Shown here: one piece after another, positions 34,230-44,681 of the stretch | Numbering within the stretch: position 1 is the first letter of the stretch | Layout of the letters: the number at the start of each line of letters is the position of its first letter | Source: Peromyscus leucopus | Taxonomy: Eukaryota > Chordata > Mammalia > Rodentia > Cricetidae | Length of the DNA: 64,000 nucleotides | Reading direction: 5' to 3' | NCBI RefSeq assembly: GCF_004664715.2 | Contig: NC_051072.1 | Span: 34,753,642 to 34,817,641, forward strand | Program-made: the position numbers and the translations under genes | Notes under the pieces: model-generated | The model's input: only the letters and a program-made list of their open reading frames with translations | What the model was told of the DNA's origin: nothing | Database searches by the model: none

Positions 34230-34823
34230 GCACAGAACTGAATCTATACCTGTTTGGATGTATATCTTATCTCAGAGAAAGCACTGCCACTCCAGAGAGC
34301 TCAATGCTTATATGGCAATCTCTGTGCAAAGGCATTTATATTTCAGTTTTCCCTGCTAGCTTCAAACAGGTTAGGTGACATATTTAGCCTTTTATGCAAT
34401 GTATCAACACCTTCCAGCCATTGTGGCCAGATAGCTAATATTTTTCATTAGGGATGGATAAGTACCTGTAATGGTTAATTCAGTGGCATTGACGGTGCTG
34501 AATATTAGGTTATGCTACAACACAAAACACTGGTCGCAGAAGAAAGGTTCTAGTTAGTACCAACTAAACAAACACCTAACCTGTTAGGAGCTAGCAGGTC
34601 AGGATGTGAGGCACAACTCATCCACTCCAGTTACAGGTGGCGCCCTCCAGTAAGCACAAAGTGGTGGAGGTTTCTTATGGAGAAATGACCCCACCTGTTT
34701 TCTCTCTAAAACTATACAACAGACGCGTGCCTTCTCTGCACATGGCCACTGGTTTCCATGTGTCACCCTTCAAGCACTGATGAATGAGTCCATGATGCCG
34801 GATTTGCTATCATCTCAGACATT
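34227..34823. other. Unique non-coding stretch
   Basis: No repeat family or exon recognised. Confidence 0.4.
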
Positions 34824-34966
34824 CCCCCCCCCCCTTTTTTTTTGGTTTTTCGAGACAAGGTTTCTCTGTGTAGCTTCGCTTTGTGCCTTTCCTGGATCTT
34901 GCTCTATAGACCACAGAGATCCACCTGCCTCTGCCTCCCAAGTGCTGGTGAGCCACCACCGCCCGG
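34824..34966 (-). mobile_element. B1 SINE with two internal deletions, poly-G tail end and target-site duplications
   Basis: Plus strand: C11 (34824-34834), T9, then 'ttcgagacaaggtttctctg', 'tgtagcttcgctttgtgcct' and 'gctctatagaccacagagat', where 'aggctggcctcgaactc' is missing. 'caagtgctggtgagccacca' follows, where 'gattaaaggcgt' is missing. The head ccgcccggc is present. The duplication cagacattcc lies at 34816-34825 and 34967-34976. On the element strand A9 is followed by G11 before the duplication. Confidence 0.93.
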
Positions 34967-35026
34967 CAGACATTCCTTTTTACTATTTAAAGTCTTTATT
35001 TGGGGTGGGTGGTGGGTAGGAAGGAG

Positions 35027-35162
35027 GTTGAAACAGGATCTCACAACGTAGCCACAGTTGGCAGAGAACTCATGATGTGGACTGGCTGGCCTTGAACTTA
35101 TGGTAGTCCTCTTGTCTCTGCCTCCTGAGTACTGGAATGAGAGATATGTGCTACTATGCCTA
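35027..35162 (-). mobile_element. Old B1 SINE
   Basis: 'gaaacaggatctcacaacgt', 'ctggctggccttgaacttat', 'tctctgcctcctgagtactg' and 'tgtgctactatgcctaac' match an old, diverged B1 in reverse, with an insertion between the first two blocks. Confidence 0.75.
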
Positions 35163-36410
35163 ACCTCTTTTTACCTTTTAAAACCAACTCTGGCCACCTC
35201 TTACCCTGCCTGTTTCAACTTTCTACATGCTCACTTCCCATCCCCCACCCCACCCCACCCAACCCCAGGGTTCTTCTCTTCCAGCTTCATCTACACACTT
35301 TCCTCTCTGCTCCTTGGCAAAGGCCTCCCACACAAACTTTAGGTAACAGCAATTTAACAGAATGCCTCGGGTAGAATAATCAGCCATCATGATTCGTTAG
35401 AGTCAAGTCCTGGCTGAATCTGGGATTAGTGATGGTTATCTCCTCAGGACCAAGGCAATCTACAGTCCCAGAAGAATTATAGGGGAAAACTCGATTCAGT
35501 TTTGTTAAGTGGGTCATTTTTTAATCAGCAAGGCACAGAACTCTATTACCAACACTTGCATTAAAATGAACTCAACGCTAGTGGCAGTGTGCTCATGGTT
35601 AGATATTTGTGGTTCATTCACTGCAGTGAGGATGATCCTAACCCAGTGCCGTGCAGCCAGATGAGAGAGAAATGCAACACGAACTCTCTGATAAGGACAC
35701 CCATGCTGTAGTCACTGAAAAGATAGCAACAGCCCTGAGGCCCCACACTCTTCAATTTTTTTTTTTTTTTTTAAAACATCCTGTTATATAGTATTCCATC
35801 TCAGGAACATTTTAGCTCATTTAATGACATTTAAGGAAAAAAACCAAAACCAAAACCTAGAAACCTTTTCCAGTGGCAAACTGACTTAGAAAGTTTAGCT
35901 TCTGACTGTGGCAATGATGCAATGTAACAATACCAACTTCTTTCATAACATTTAGGAGTAAGTGATTACTGGTGGAAACGGTAATGTTTCCTAACAAACC
36001 AAGAATTTCAGGGACAGACCACCCAAATGTATTATTATATAAAGATGTCAGTTACATAATTACATGAGAAAACAACACATTTTACTTTTTTGTTTTTTAA
36101 CAATTATCCTCCCTGGGGAAGAGGGGATGAATTAGCTGCTTAGCGAGTACCTCCTAGGGGCGCCAATTATCTCAGACACATTCAAACCAGGGTCTTGAAA
36201 ATGTACATTAGACAGGAGAGAGAGAGAGGCCTTTTCGTCCCCCATCCCCAACTCCTGCCCTGTCAGAAGTGACTCTGCAGAGACCACCAACAGTGAGCGT
36301 GTGTTTCAAAACTCCAATGCACACTTAAACGCAGACCATACTCTGGCTCTCTCATCCTAAGTTTTCATTTTATTTTCCTTCTCTAGAAGTATTTAAAAGG
36401 TTTTATACTG
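35163..36410. other. Unique non-coding stretch
   Basis: CT/CCCCA-rich at 35.23-35.27 kb and T15 near 35757-35772. No repeat family recognised; an 80-codon frame at 35100-35342 is incidental. Confidence 0.4.
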
Positions 36411-36460
36411 GGCTAGAGATGTGGCTCAACGATAAAAACACTTGCTTAGTATATATAAGA
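36411..36460 (+). mobile_element. Truncated ID SINE
   Basis: 'gggctagagatgtggctcaa' and 'aacacttgcttagtatatat' match the 5' half of ID. It stops where the LTR-like TGTTGGGAGC sequence begins. Confidence 0.65.
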
Positions 36461-37062
36461 TGTTGGGAGCACAGCAAGAAGGTCCTTGCACTGTTCAGGG
36501 ATCTCTTGAGAAACCAGGAATGTTAAGCATGAGGGATTGTCTTTCCAAGGAGAAAGATGTAAAACCTGTTCTTCCATCCAGAAATCTGGGAATTGGAAGT
36601 GATTAACAGCCTGGTGATCTGCATTATCTATTGGGCCAGGCCATTATCAAGGTCCTACAACCAGAATGGGAGGTGGTTAGTAACCTAAACGACCCTTACA
36701 GCCAGGGGCCCCCAAGCTCCCACAACCAGGACCTGAGATATCTAATAGTCTAAATGACCCTTATATTACCTGTACAGCCAGAAGGCTCCCCTAGGCTCCC
36801 ACAACCAAGACCAGAGGTGGCTCATGGCCCGAATGATGTCTATGCTATCTGTATGACCAAGACTGGGCCAAACCCTTCTTTAGGCCCTTAAGCTAATACA
36901 CGTAGCCTATCTCTAGAACCTATCTTCTCGAAGAAATGACATGCACCCTGAGTGGAGTTTTGCTGTAATTTCACTTCCCTATGCACTGGGGATTATATTA
37001 CTGTGTTGTGTTTTGTTTTGTTTTGTTTTTTAATTAAACTGGGTTTAAATTTGTTGGGAATC
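36461..37062 (+). mobile_element. Candidate solitary ERV LTR
   Basis: Begins TGTTGGGAGC directly after a truncated ID. About 550 bp later there is a (GTTTT)n run and TTAATTAAACTGGG, an ATTAAA-type polyadenylation context, then a 'TTGTTGGGAATC' block. Three tandem-like internal repeats lie at 36653-36862. The opening resembles class II (ERVK/IAP-like) LTR starts, but I found no matching short duplication, so the 3' limit and the family are uncertain. Confidence 0.35.
36653..36862 (+). repeat. Three diverged 65-79 bp direct repeats
   Basis: Repeats start at 36653, 36718 and 36797. Each opens with tcc(t/c)acaacca, followed by an 'aatgayccttac'-like block and an 'acagccag' or 'gaccaag' end. Internal duplication of this kind is common in LTR U3 regions. 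Confidence 0.75.
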
Positions 37063-37754
37063 ATCTGCCTGGCACCAGACTCTCTAGAAGATCTAGTCTG
37101 ATGCAGGTTGATGAAGTCATCTGAGTTTTCTTTCATTCACACCTCTTTACAGTTCATTTCCCTGCTGGACACTTGCAGAGACCCTCTCAATGAGACCCTC
37201 GTTTTCAAATGGGCACTGAGCCGTTCTTTAAGAGTAAAGGGGAGTACGCATAAAATGCTAGTGGTATTTACAAATACCTGTGGCTATGAGGGTTGTATGA
37301 TTGAGACACTGATACATCATTGCTTGTGTTTAGCATTTTGAAGATATATTGAAGGTCTGGCATCAGAAAAAAAGTCATGCCAGTAATGTCCAAATTACCA
37401 ATATAGCTAAAGAAACCATAGTTTACCAGTAGGCTTTAAACATCAAAGAATAAGACACTTTCATCAAAGTGCTGAGCTTCTCAAAGGGGATACTAATGGC
37501 ATTATCTTGAGATAGGATCATTCTTCCTATTGCAGGGCTGGCCTTGTCTTGGCCTTTGTCCATAAATTACAAGTAGTGCTTCCTAGTCATAGTGACCACC
37601 AAAGACATTCCCACACATTTTCAATAGTCCCCTAGGTAGGAACAGTACTTTCTCATATGGAAACTAGTAACTCAATGAATCTGTATCTACAAAGAGAAGT
37701 AAAAACAAAATAATGGTGATGAATACTTAAGCTACATATATGGTTTAAGAAGTG
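37063..37754. other. Unique non-coding stretch
   Basis: No repeat family or exon recognised; may include the remainder of the LTR candidate. Confidence 0.35.
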
Positions 37755-38095
37755 TATGTGTTAGTTACAGTAGCCAATACTTGGACTGAACTAAGGTGCC
37801 TAGCAATGGATGAATGGGTAAAGGAAATGGGCTATTATTTATAAAGTGAAGTTTCACTCATCCAGGAAAATGGACAGAACTGGAATTCATCATGTTAAGT
37901 GAACTAAGCCAGGCTGAAAAAGACAAATATGACATATTATTTCTCATATATAATATATAGAATTTAAGAAACACATGAAAATAGAAGGGAGACTTTTTAG
38001 AAAGAGGAAAGGGAATAGCAACGGGAAAGGGGATGAAAGAGAGAATGGGCGGTGAGGATGCCGGAAGTACACAATACACATGAGCCTGCCTTCGT
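37755..38095 (+). mobile_element. Rodent L1 3' segment
   Basis: 'ctagcaatggatgaatgggt', 'gtgaagtttcactcatccag', 'gaaaatggacagaactggaa', 'catcatgttaagtgaactaa', 'gccaggctgaaaaagacaaa' and 'atgaaaatagaagggagact' follow the 3' region of rodent L1. Same family and orientation as the 24.0-24.4 kb copy. Truncated at both ends, no A tail. Confidence 0.82.
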
Positions 38096-38709
38096 TACGT
38101 CCCTTACTTTGTATAGTGGATCCACACAAACGGAAGCCTGCAGGAGGAAAGGTATGTGTGAAGGCAATGCATCTCAATAACTAGATTTAACTGTGCCTCC
38201 TCATAGGCTCTTTCGGGGAACATGCACAAGCAGGCTTGCTATTCTAGCAGCCCAAGCCGATAGCTAGGGGAGGTGGGCAAAGATCACTCTTGGCTTAGAC
38301 TTTTGCTTGCCTTCAGTCCTGTGTCCTAGCCGGGGTCCACAGCAAGGGGGAAGGGCTTGTAGAACAGTGTCTTCTGATGTGCCACCTAGAGAGGAGGCGT
38401 CAGGTGAAGAAACCCAAGTTCCAGGACAGAGAGGAAGCAAGAGTACAGACACTCAACAGCCACAATACTCAGCGAGTGACTGCCAACCCGGACCCAAGAA
38501 GTGTCCACAATTGATGCCTGGCCTCATTCACAGGTCAAAAGCACAATTCCAGCAGCTTCCCACTACTTCTGGGACTGTTACAATGGAGGAAAGAGGCAGT
38601 CAATGGGGAGGAGAGCCGTGGGCACTCCTCACCTCCACTTTAATCACAGTACCTGATTCACATCTACCTGTTTTACCAACTTAGAAATGGACGTGAAAGA
38701 GTGAGATAG
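38096..38709. other. Unique non-coding stretch
   Basis: No repeat family recognised. A 125-codon plus frame (38307-38684) has no domain or exon context. Confidence 0.4.
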
Positions 38710-38980
38710 AAAGCCTAGTTGGTAAACCACTTGCCTCAAAAGCATGAGGTCTTGAGATCAATCCCAGGGTCTCATATTTGTGAAGTTCGGGGTGGTGGCA
38801 TGTTGTCTGGAAACCCAGAATCTGGAAAGCAGAAACAAGAAGATCTCTGGGGCTTGCTGGCCGGCCCACTTAGTCTACTTGGTCACTCCAGCCCAACAAA
38901 GAGATCTTGTCACAAAAAACAATTCCTGAGCACTTGACATTGAAACCTAAGCTAACTGATTTCTACATATATACACATGT

Positions 38981-39016
<36 letters not shown>
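38710..39016 (+). mobile_element. B4 SINE with (CA)n tail
   Basis: ID-like head ('gttggtaaaccacttgcctc', 'catgaggtcttgagatcaat'), B1-like middle ('ggggtggtggcatgttgtct') and the diagnostic 'ggggcttgctggccggccca', ending in (CA)16 at 38985-39016. CA tails are typical of B4 copies. Confidence 0.88.
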
Positions 39017-39017
<1 letters not shown>

Positions 39018-39224
39018 AAAACAAAACCAAACCTGAAAACCACTAATCTATTTCTGACAATGCTGAGTCCTTCAGAAAGTCTAATGTGAATCTCTGGAAA
39101 GGTTTAGTGTCAGCCTTCAAAATAATCAGTAGCTTAATTACTGTAATCTATCACCTTAAATATTGAACTGGACACCCTGGAAAGAGAAAATGTGATTTCT
39201 TAATGAATATACTGGAAGAGGGTT

Positions 39225-39310
39225 GTTGGTTCACCCATTAGCTAGCTAAGCCACTTAAATGCCTCCTGCCTCAGTTTCCTGGTCTGTAGGCATGAGGACT
39301 GAAGACACCC
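39225..39310 (+). mobile_element. MIR SINE fragment
   Basis: 'attagctagctaagccactt' and 'tgcctcagtttcctggtctg' match the MIR core. Confidence 0.6.
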
Positions 39311-39599
39311 TAAGGCATCTCCTGGCTCAGAAACTGGGCTGGATAAAGACTTTGTAAGATATTTGTGAGGAGGACTGCATCCACTTTCTCTCTGTTTTCC
39401 TTATGTATTAAATGTGTCTCCCTTTTTAAAAATAAAAATGTGTCCAAGGACATTAATGAAAACCCAAGCTCTCATCCAGTCAAACACCAGGACTAATGGA
39501 ATGTTTACAGATAGGGCAGCTGGCCTCAGCCCATTTGGTTCCTTTTAACCTTCTAATCCTCCTTTTAATCTGTCACCTCTCATGTCTCTTTCCTTCCTT

Positions 39600-40800
39600 C
39601 TTAACTCTGTTCCAGTTGAGTTGAACATCCCCGAGAGCGGCTACTGTAGGTAAGGCACCCTAGTTCAACCCCTGGGGTAGGTCCAAGTGAGGAAGACCTG
39701 AGTCTGTGTTTCGGGAGAACAACTTCCGGTAGAAGTCTACAGGTCCGGATAAGAGAGAGAAAGGCATGGAAGTAGAATACTTTCTCGGAGGTGAGGGCAT
39801 GAAACTCAACCTGAGACCTGGGACACCACCCAGTATCAACTCTGAGCCAGTTACCGGGTCGGTGATGGAGCGCCCGTGTTGAAGGCGCTGCGCTAGCCAC
39901 CACGGTGGTTACAAATAGAAGGCCCGGTGCCAGCTTCCGCTGTGAAAGGGCCGACAGGACACAGAAGGGCTTCAGTGCCAGGCGGAGGGAGGGCAGTGCC
40001 AACCGGGAAGGGGTCAGAGCTGGAAATGCAGGGGTAGGCCGAGGAGAGGCATTAATTCCAGCCCGAAACTCAGACTACTCCGTGAGGAGGGGTGCTGAGG
40101 CACAATCAGCACAGGGACACTCATGTCAGGCTCAGGCTGGGGACATCGGGATGACAGTGAGAAGAGAGCGAGAGACAGCATCACTGAGATGTGCTCTCAT
40201 GAGGAGCGGTGAAAAACATATTCAGGGAGGACGACACCAGAGGGACAGGGGGGGCTTCGAACCCAAATCCGACAGGCGTCTGTGCTCACTCAAGAGCTCT
40301 GGAGAACCAGAGCTGAGGGGGGGAAGGGTGCAAATAGAAGCCAAAGGAAAGAAGCGAGCTGCCGGGTGAGGTGGGAGTGGGGGTGGGGACTGTGGGTTCT
40401 AGGCCAGCACGGGGGGCTCTAGAGCGGGGACCCTGTCCCGGAAACAAAAACCAACAGAGAGGCACAACAGCGCACAACGCCAAAGCAGACCCAGGAGCGT
40501 GAGCCAAAGCAAAGAAGACGCACGTGAAGTAAGTGTGAGCCAAGCGGGGCAGGGCAGAGAGGGCGAGAAGCCGTTGGCAGCTGGTCACCAGAGACGTCAG
40601 GGAGCAGCTCCTGTCACTTCTGCACCATGGAGAGGGGGGATCCTCCTTCAGAACCCCACCGAACAGGAACTGCAAAGCGGAAGGAGGTATTGTGGATGAC
40701 GACGATAGGAGCATACCCATTTTTTTTCTGTTTTCCTTCACTTTCCCCTGCCTCTGAGTCTGCAGAAGATTTGAGGAGACTTTCCGGTCAAAGAAAAGAA
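39600..40800. promoter_or_regulatory. CpG-rich block, candidate weak CpG island
   Basis: By hand count roughly 50 CpG occur from 39,600 to 40,700, against very few in the flanking kilobases, with GC visibly above 50%. The block has a donor-like CTGTAG|GTAAGG at 39651, a purine-rich transcribed-strand bias, and long frames on both strands (154 codons plus, 172 codons minus) without recognisable domains. A short part (39855-39920) faintly resembles reversed L2. It could be a promoter or enhancer-type island, or a decayed one. Confidence 0.4.
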
Positions 40801-41227
40801 ACAAACTTGTGAATTACCTCTGCTGTCCATTTCCCAGGGAAACCAAACACACTGACTCCGGAGTGAGGGGTTTTGGTCTTGCGATAAACCTTTCTTCTGG
40901 TCACTAGCTGTATGTGGTGCTGGTGGGACGTCGGTGCATGCCATGGAACACCAAGCCCATCTGCACCAATGCCCAACACAGCTGTACTCCTACCAAGGTA
41001 CAGGGGAGACTCTCAGTAAGCATGAGTGGCTAGGTTTCACGCCAACTTGACACAAGCCGGGTTCATCTGGGGAGAAGAAATCTTAACTGAGAAAATGCCT
41101 CCAGGTGACTGACTGACGGCAAGTCTACAGGGTATTTTCTCAATCGATGACTGAGAGGGCCCAGCTCACTGTGGGTGGTGCCAACCCTGAGACGGAGGAG
41201 ATCCTGGGTGCAATGAGAACGCAGGCT

Positions 41228-41392
41228 GGCTGGGTGGCGGTGGCGCACACCTTCAATCCCAGCACTCGGGAGGCAGAGCCAGGCGGATCTCTGTGAGTTC
41301 AGTCAGGTCTACAGAGTGAGTTCCAGGACAGCTAGAACTGCTTCACAGAGAAGCTCTATCTCGAGGGAAAAAAAAAAAAAAAAAAAAAAAAA
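41228..41392 (+). mobile_element. B1 SINE inserted in the older element
   Basis: 'ggctgggtggcggtggcgca', 'cttcaatcccagcactcggg', 'gagttccaggacagctagaa' and 'gaagctctatctcgaggg' followed by A25 (41368-41392). The host sequence 'gcaggct' before it and 'gcagacc' after it are probably mutated target-site duplications. Confidence 0.95.
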
Positions 41393-41482
41393 TGCAGACC
41401 GAGCAAGCCAGGAAGCAGCGCTCCTTCACGGTTTCTGCTTCAGTTCGTGCCCTGACTTCCTCGGATGAAAGAGAAAGAATGA

Positions 41483-41621
41483 GTCCAGCATGGTAGCACA
41501 CTCCTTTAATGCCAGCACTTGGGAAACAGAGGCAGACGGAGCTCTGTGAGTTTCCAGGCCAGCCTGGTCTACACAGACATTTCCAGGCCAGCCAGGTGAC
41601 CATATAGTGAGACTCTGTCTT
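41483..41621 (+). mobile_element. Second B1 SINE inserted in the same element
   Basis: 'gtccagcatggtagcacact', 'cctttaatgccagcacttgg', 'ccagcctggtctacacagac' and 'agtgagactctgtcttg'. More diverged than the first, with a partial internal duplication of 'tttccaggccagcc' (41550 and 41581). Confidence 0.88.
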
Positions 41622-41777
41622 GAAGGAAAGAAGGAAGGAAGGAAGGAAGGAAGGAAGAAGGAAGGAAGGAAGGAAGGAAGGAAGGAAGGAAGGAAGGAAG
41701 GAAGGAAGGAAGGAGAAATGAAGGAAGAAGGAAAGGGGAAGGGAAGGGAAATGAGGGGAAAGGAAGGGAAGGGAGGA
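41622..41777 (+). repeat. (GGAA)n array grown from a B1 tail
   Basis: About 22 near-perfect GAAG/GGAA units to 41713 with one AGAAG break, then a mixed GGGAA/GAGG purine run to 41777. All purine apart from single T interruptions. It produces the (LPSF)n-type minus-strand frames that give the longest open frame in the window. GGAA is also the ETS core. Confidence 0.95.
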
Positions 41778-41860
41778 AATAAAACAAGTAAGATGAAATA
41801 AAATAAAGCCTTTCCTCCCCATGCTTTTGGTTGTGGTGTTTTATCACAGCTACAGAGACA

Positions 41861-43369
41861 GTGGGGTTGTGACCAAAAGAGGCCAATAATCACCTTCCGT
41901 GAGAGCTGAAACTGGGGAGAAGGAGACGCTGCTAGGGCCACTGATCTAGACAGATGTGCCATAAATGTTAGGACATCTTGAGTAGGAAAACAAGCAAATG
42001 TGTTTGAAATGTGTGCCTTAAATCTGGGTCTCAATGGCAGGCGATTAGTGGCTTTGCTCCTGAGATGTGAACAAATGAGCTAATAAGCTACAGGTTGGAC
42101 AGATGAAAAAATTCATTTCCTTCAAGATGAGCACTGTTTGTCTGAAGGTTTTTCTATATAAATTCATTCCAATATGGTTCTGGGGACTAAACTCGCAGAT
42201 TCTAAACACATGCTCCAGACTATTTATCCAGGTACAAATGGCAGCATCAATAAATAAAACTGAACCAATACTACTGGCTTCAGAGTCTGCATAGACACAC
42301 ATTGTAAAATTCATTCATTTTATGAAGCAAACTCAGCAAATTATTCTTTTACACTGGAATCCAAAGAGTCTTTGAGTGGCTAAAACTTTTCACAAGAGTA
42401 GGGTGGCCCCCAAATTCCATCTATGAAAGGGATGATAGTAGCCTAGTGTTATTGGGAGGTATGGGAACTCTAGGAGTTTGTGAGGGATGTTAGTTCACTG
42501 GGGGTGTGCCCTCGAAGGGAAAGTGGGACTTCAGGACCCCTCCCTTTTTTTGCTAAGATATCCTTTCTGCCATGACAGGCTGCAAGCCAGCATGAACTGC
42601 TTCTCTTTGTAAGCTGATGACCCTCATCTTGGGTATGTGATAGAATGGTAGGAAGCTCACTAACACATCTGTCCAGCTAACAAGTAACAGCAACAAGGAC
42701 TTGAGGTTAGCTTCCTCCATACCTAAGTCTATGTTGCATGCAAGGTAAGACTCTGGGCCAATTATGGACAACTCTTCCCCTTACAGCTTCCTCACAGGGT
42801 TGAGGCCCTCTATTCACAAATTGGACCAAGATGGGATCTGACTGGTAATGCCTTTTTCTATAGTGCTTTTCCAAAGCAAATTAAAAATAAACAAATCCAT
42901 TAGAAAACCAAACAAAAGTCTCTGGAGGGTAGCTGCCCATCTTTCTGAGAGGCATCTAAGACCCAGGATAGCAAGTCCTGCAACCCAAGTTTAACATTCC
43001 AGCCTGTCTTTGGAGCATGTACCAGTCAGTATATTCTCCAAGTCTACACCTGCTCTAAGTCTTTATACCTTGTTCTTCTCTTCCCACATAAGAAACAACC
43101 CCAACTCCAATCCAAACCAAACTCCATAAAACATCTACTTCGTAAGTTTGATTTGTACAAACTTACTCAATTTCTTTCTTCCTTGAAAAGGGGTTTCATG
43201 TTGACATGTTAGGTCTTGTAATGATTGCACCTGTGTCCAAGGTTGGTTTTGGGTGTGTGCAAAATCCCCTGCATGTCCACACAGGCCCCTACTTTTGAGA
43301 GGTGCCCAGGCTAAGAAGGGTTCTGTGCTAAGTCCTTTGTGGTCACTAGCCTGGGTTTTCTGTCATTGG
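41861..43369. other. Unique non-coding stretch
   Basis: No repeat family or exon recognised; AT-rich 42.1-42.4 kb. Confidence 0.4.
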
Positions 43370-43436
43370 TAGTGATGTTGAGGCTTGAACCCAGGGCCTT
43401 GTACATGCTACCTCTGAGCTCTAAGCAACCTCAGCC
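43370..43436 (-). mobile_element. ID SINE fragment
   Basis: 'gaggcttgaacccagggcct', 'tgtacatgctacctctgagc' and 'tctaagcaacctcagcc' match reversed ID. Confidence 0.7.
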
Positions 43437-44453
43437 TTGAAATTCTTAGTAATTTCAACTTTGACCATGAGTTCTGCAAGTAAAGTCTGATGGAAAATGG
43501 GAGCATGAGCAGAGTAACATGGACAGAAAAGCTTTATAACCTGCACTTTCAATGGCATTTTGAACAAGCCTCTTGAATGAGACATTTCCATTTTGTGGTA
43601 GGCCCCCATCAATTATATAGCAGAGCACTACTCACAAATGGGTTTGTGTGCTTGCGTACTAAACACACTACTCCTTGTGATAAATTCACTCTTGATGGGA
43701 GTTTTCACGTCTGTTTCATGTGCACCCTACGGGGAAGGCAGGACGCACAGAAGGCCCTCAACCTACATCTGTAACGCCAGCCATCTGTAAAACCTAGCCT
43801 ATCTCCAGTGAGGCTCCGGTGATGATGACGACGGCTGCTCTTGTTTCCCAGAACACTACAAAACTGTCACACGCCTTTTGCTACGGCAAGCTACAGAAAT
43901 AATGACTTCTTCTTCTTCTTTATTTGCCTGGGAGAAGAAACACTCCGTGTTACGAAGTAATGGCAGCGGCAGGGATTTAGGCTTGTTTTGTAAGGGCTTT
44001 ATTTTCTTTTAACTTTCTGTTGCATCGGAGCATCAAAGCATTTTTTCAAAGTTTACCGTTCCAGCATCTTAGATTCCGAACACGGCAGCTAACTTTTCCT
44101 AAGGGTTCAATGCTGCTTCATGCAGTGCTTAATTTGAGTCAACAAATGACTAAGGCAACACCCTCAAATGCTTATCTCTCAGTGGAAGCAAAAGGAGCTA
44201 GCAGCCTCTGGCGGTCCAGAGCCTAGGAACTGGGCTTGTTTCCATCTCAGGCCCCGGGGACAGTTTCATCTTCTTGTCATTGCTAGATTCTCATGTTGGT
44301 CCATCCAAGGCTCTGTCCGAGGGTACAATTTATATCAAACCATTCAAATCCACTTTAGACCACTGTACCCAACATAAGCCACAAAGAGCAGAACAGCCCT
44401 TCATCTGGTTCACATCGTGGTTGTGAGACAGTGAACATGGCCAAGTCATTCAT
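43437..44453. other. Unique non-coding stretch
   Basis: A short TTC repeat at 43905-43920; no repeat family or exon recognised. Confidence 0.4.
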
Positions 44454-44681
44454 GGGCCAGCATGATGGTTCAGTGGGCAAAGCATTTGCTGGGCAAGCCC
44501 CGTCCCCAGAGTTCTAGTTACAGACAGCATCATGGAAGGAGAGAGCTGACCCTTGAAAACTGTCCTCTGACCTCCACGTGTGCGCTGTGGTAGGGGTTCA
44601 CATGCGTGCGCGCACACACACAAACACACACTCTCATACTGCAGGCACACATATACACAAATAAAAATAAAATAAAAAGTC
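44454..44681 (+). mobile_element. tRNA-derived SINE (B3/B2-like)
   Basis: 'gggccagcatgatggttcag', 'agcatttgctgggcaagccc', 'atggaaggagagagctgacc', 'actgtcctctgacctccacg', 'tgtgcgctgtggtaggggtt', then CGCGCACACACA and (AAAAT)n. Same class as 2401-2602. Confidence 0.82.

Larger units (their letters stand above)
41023..41860 (+). mobile_element. Older rodent LTR-like (or hAT-like) element split by two B1 insertions
   Basis: Three pieces in consensus order: 41023-41227 ('caacttgacacaagccgggt', 'gagaaaatgcctccaggtga', 'gggcccagctcactgtgggt'), 41393-41482 ('ccgagcaagccaggaagcag', 'ctgcttcagttcgtgccctg') and 41778-41860 ('aataaagcctttcctcccca', 'tggtgttttatcacagc'). Each break is filled by a B1. AATAAA followed by a GT-rich stretch suggests an LTR end, similar to 13239-13630, but no flanking duplication was found, so the class is unresolved. 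Confidence 0.75.

Noticed and set aside
40286..40804. 172-codon minus frame in the CpG-rich block
   Set aside because: Proline/serine-rich, no recognisable domain, and GC-rich DNA has few stops on either strand; the opposite strand is equally open.
41426..42034. Longest open frame in the window (202 codons, minus strand)
   Set aside because: It runs through the reverse of two B1s, a GGAA array (giving LPSF repeats) and LTR-like sequence; no independent coding signal.
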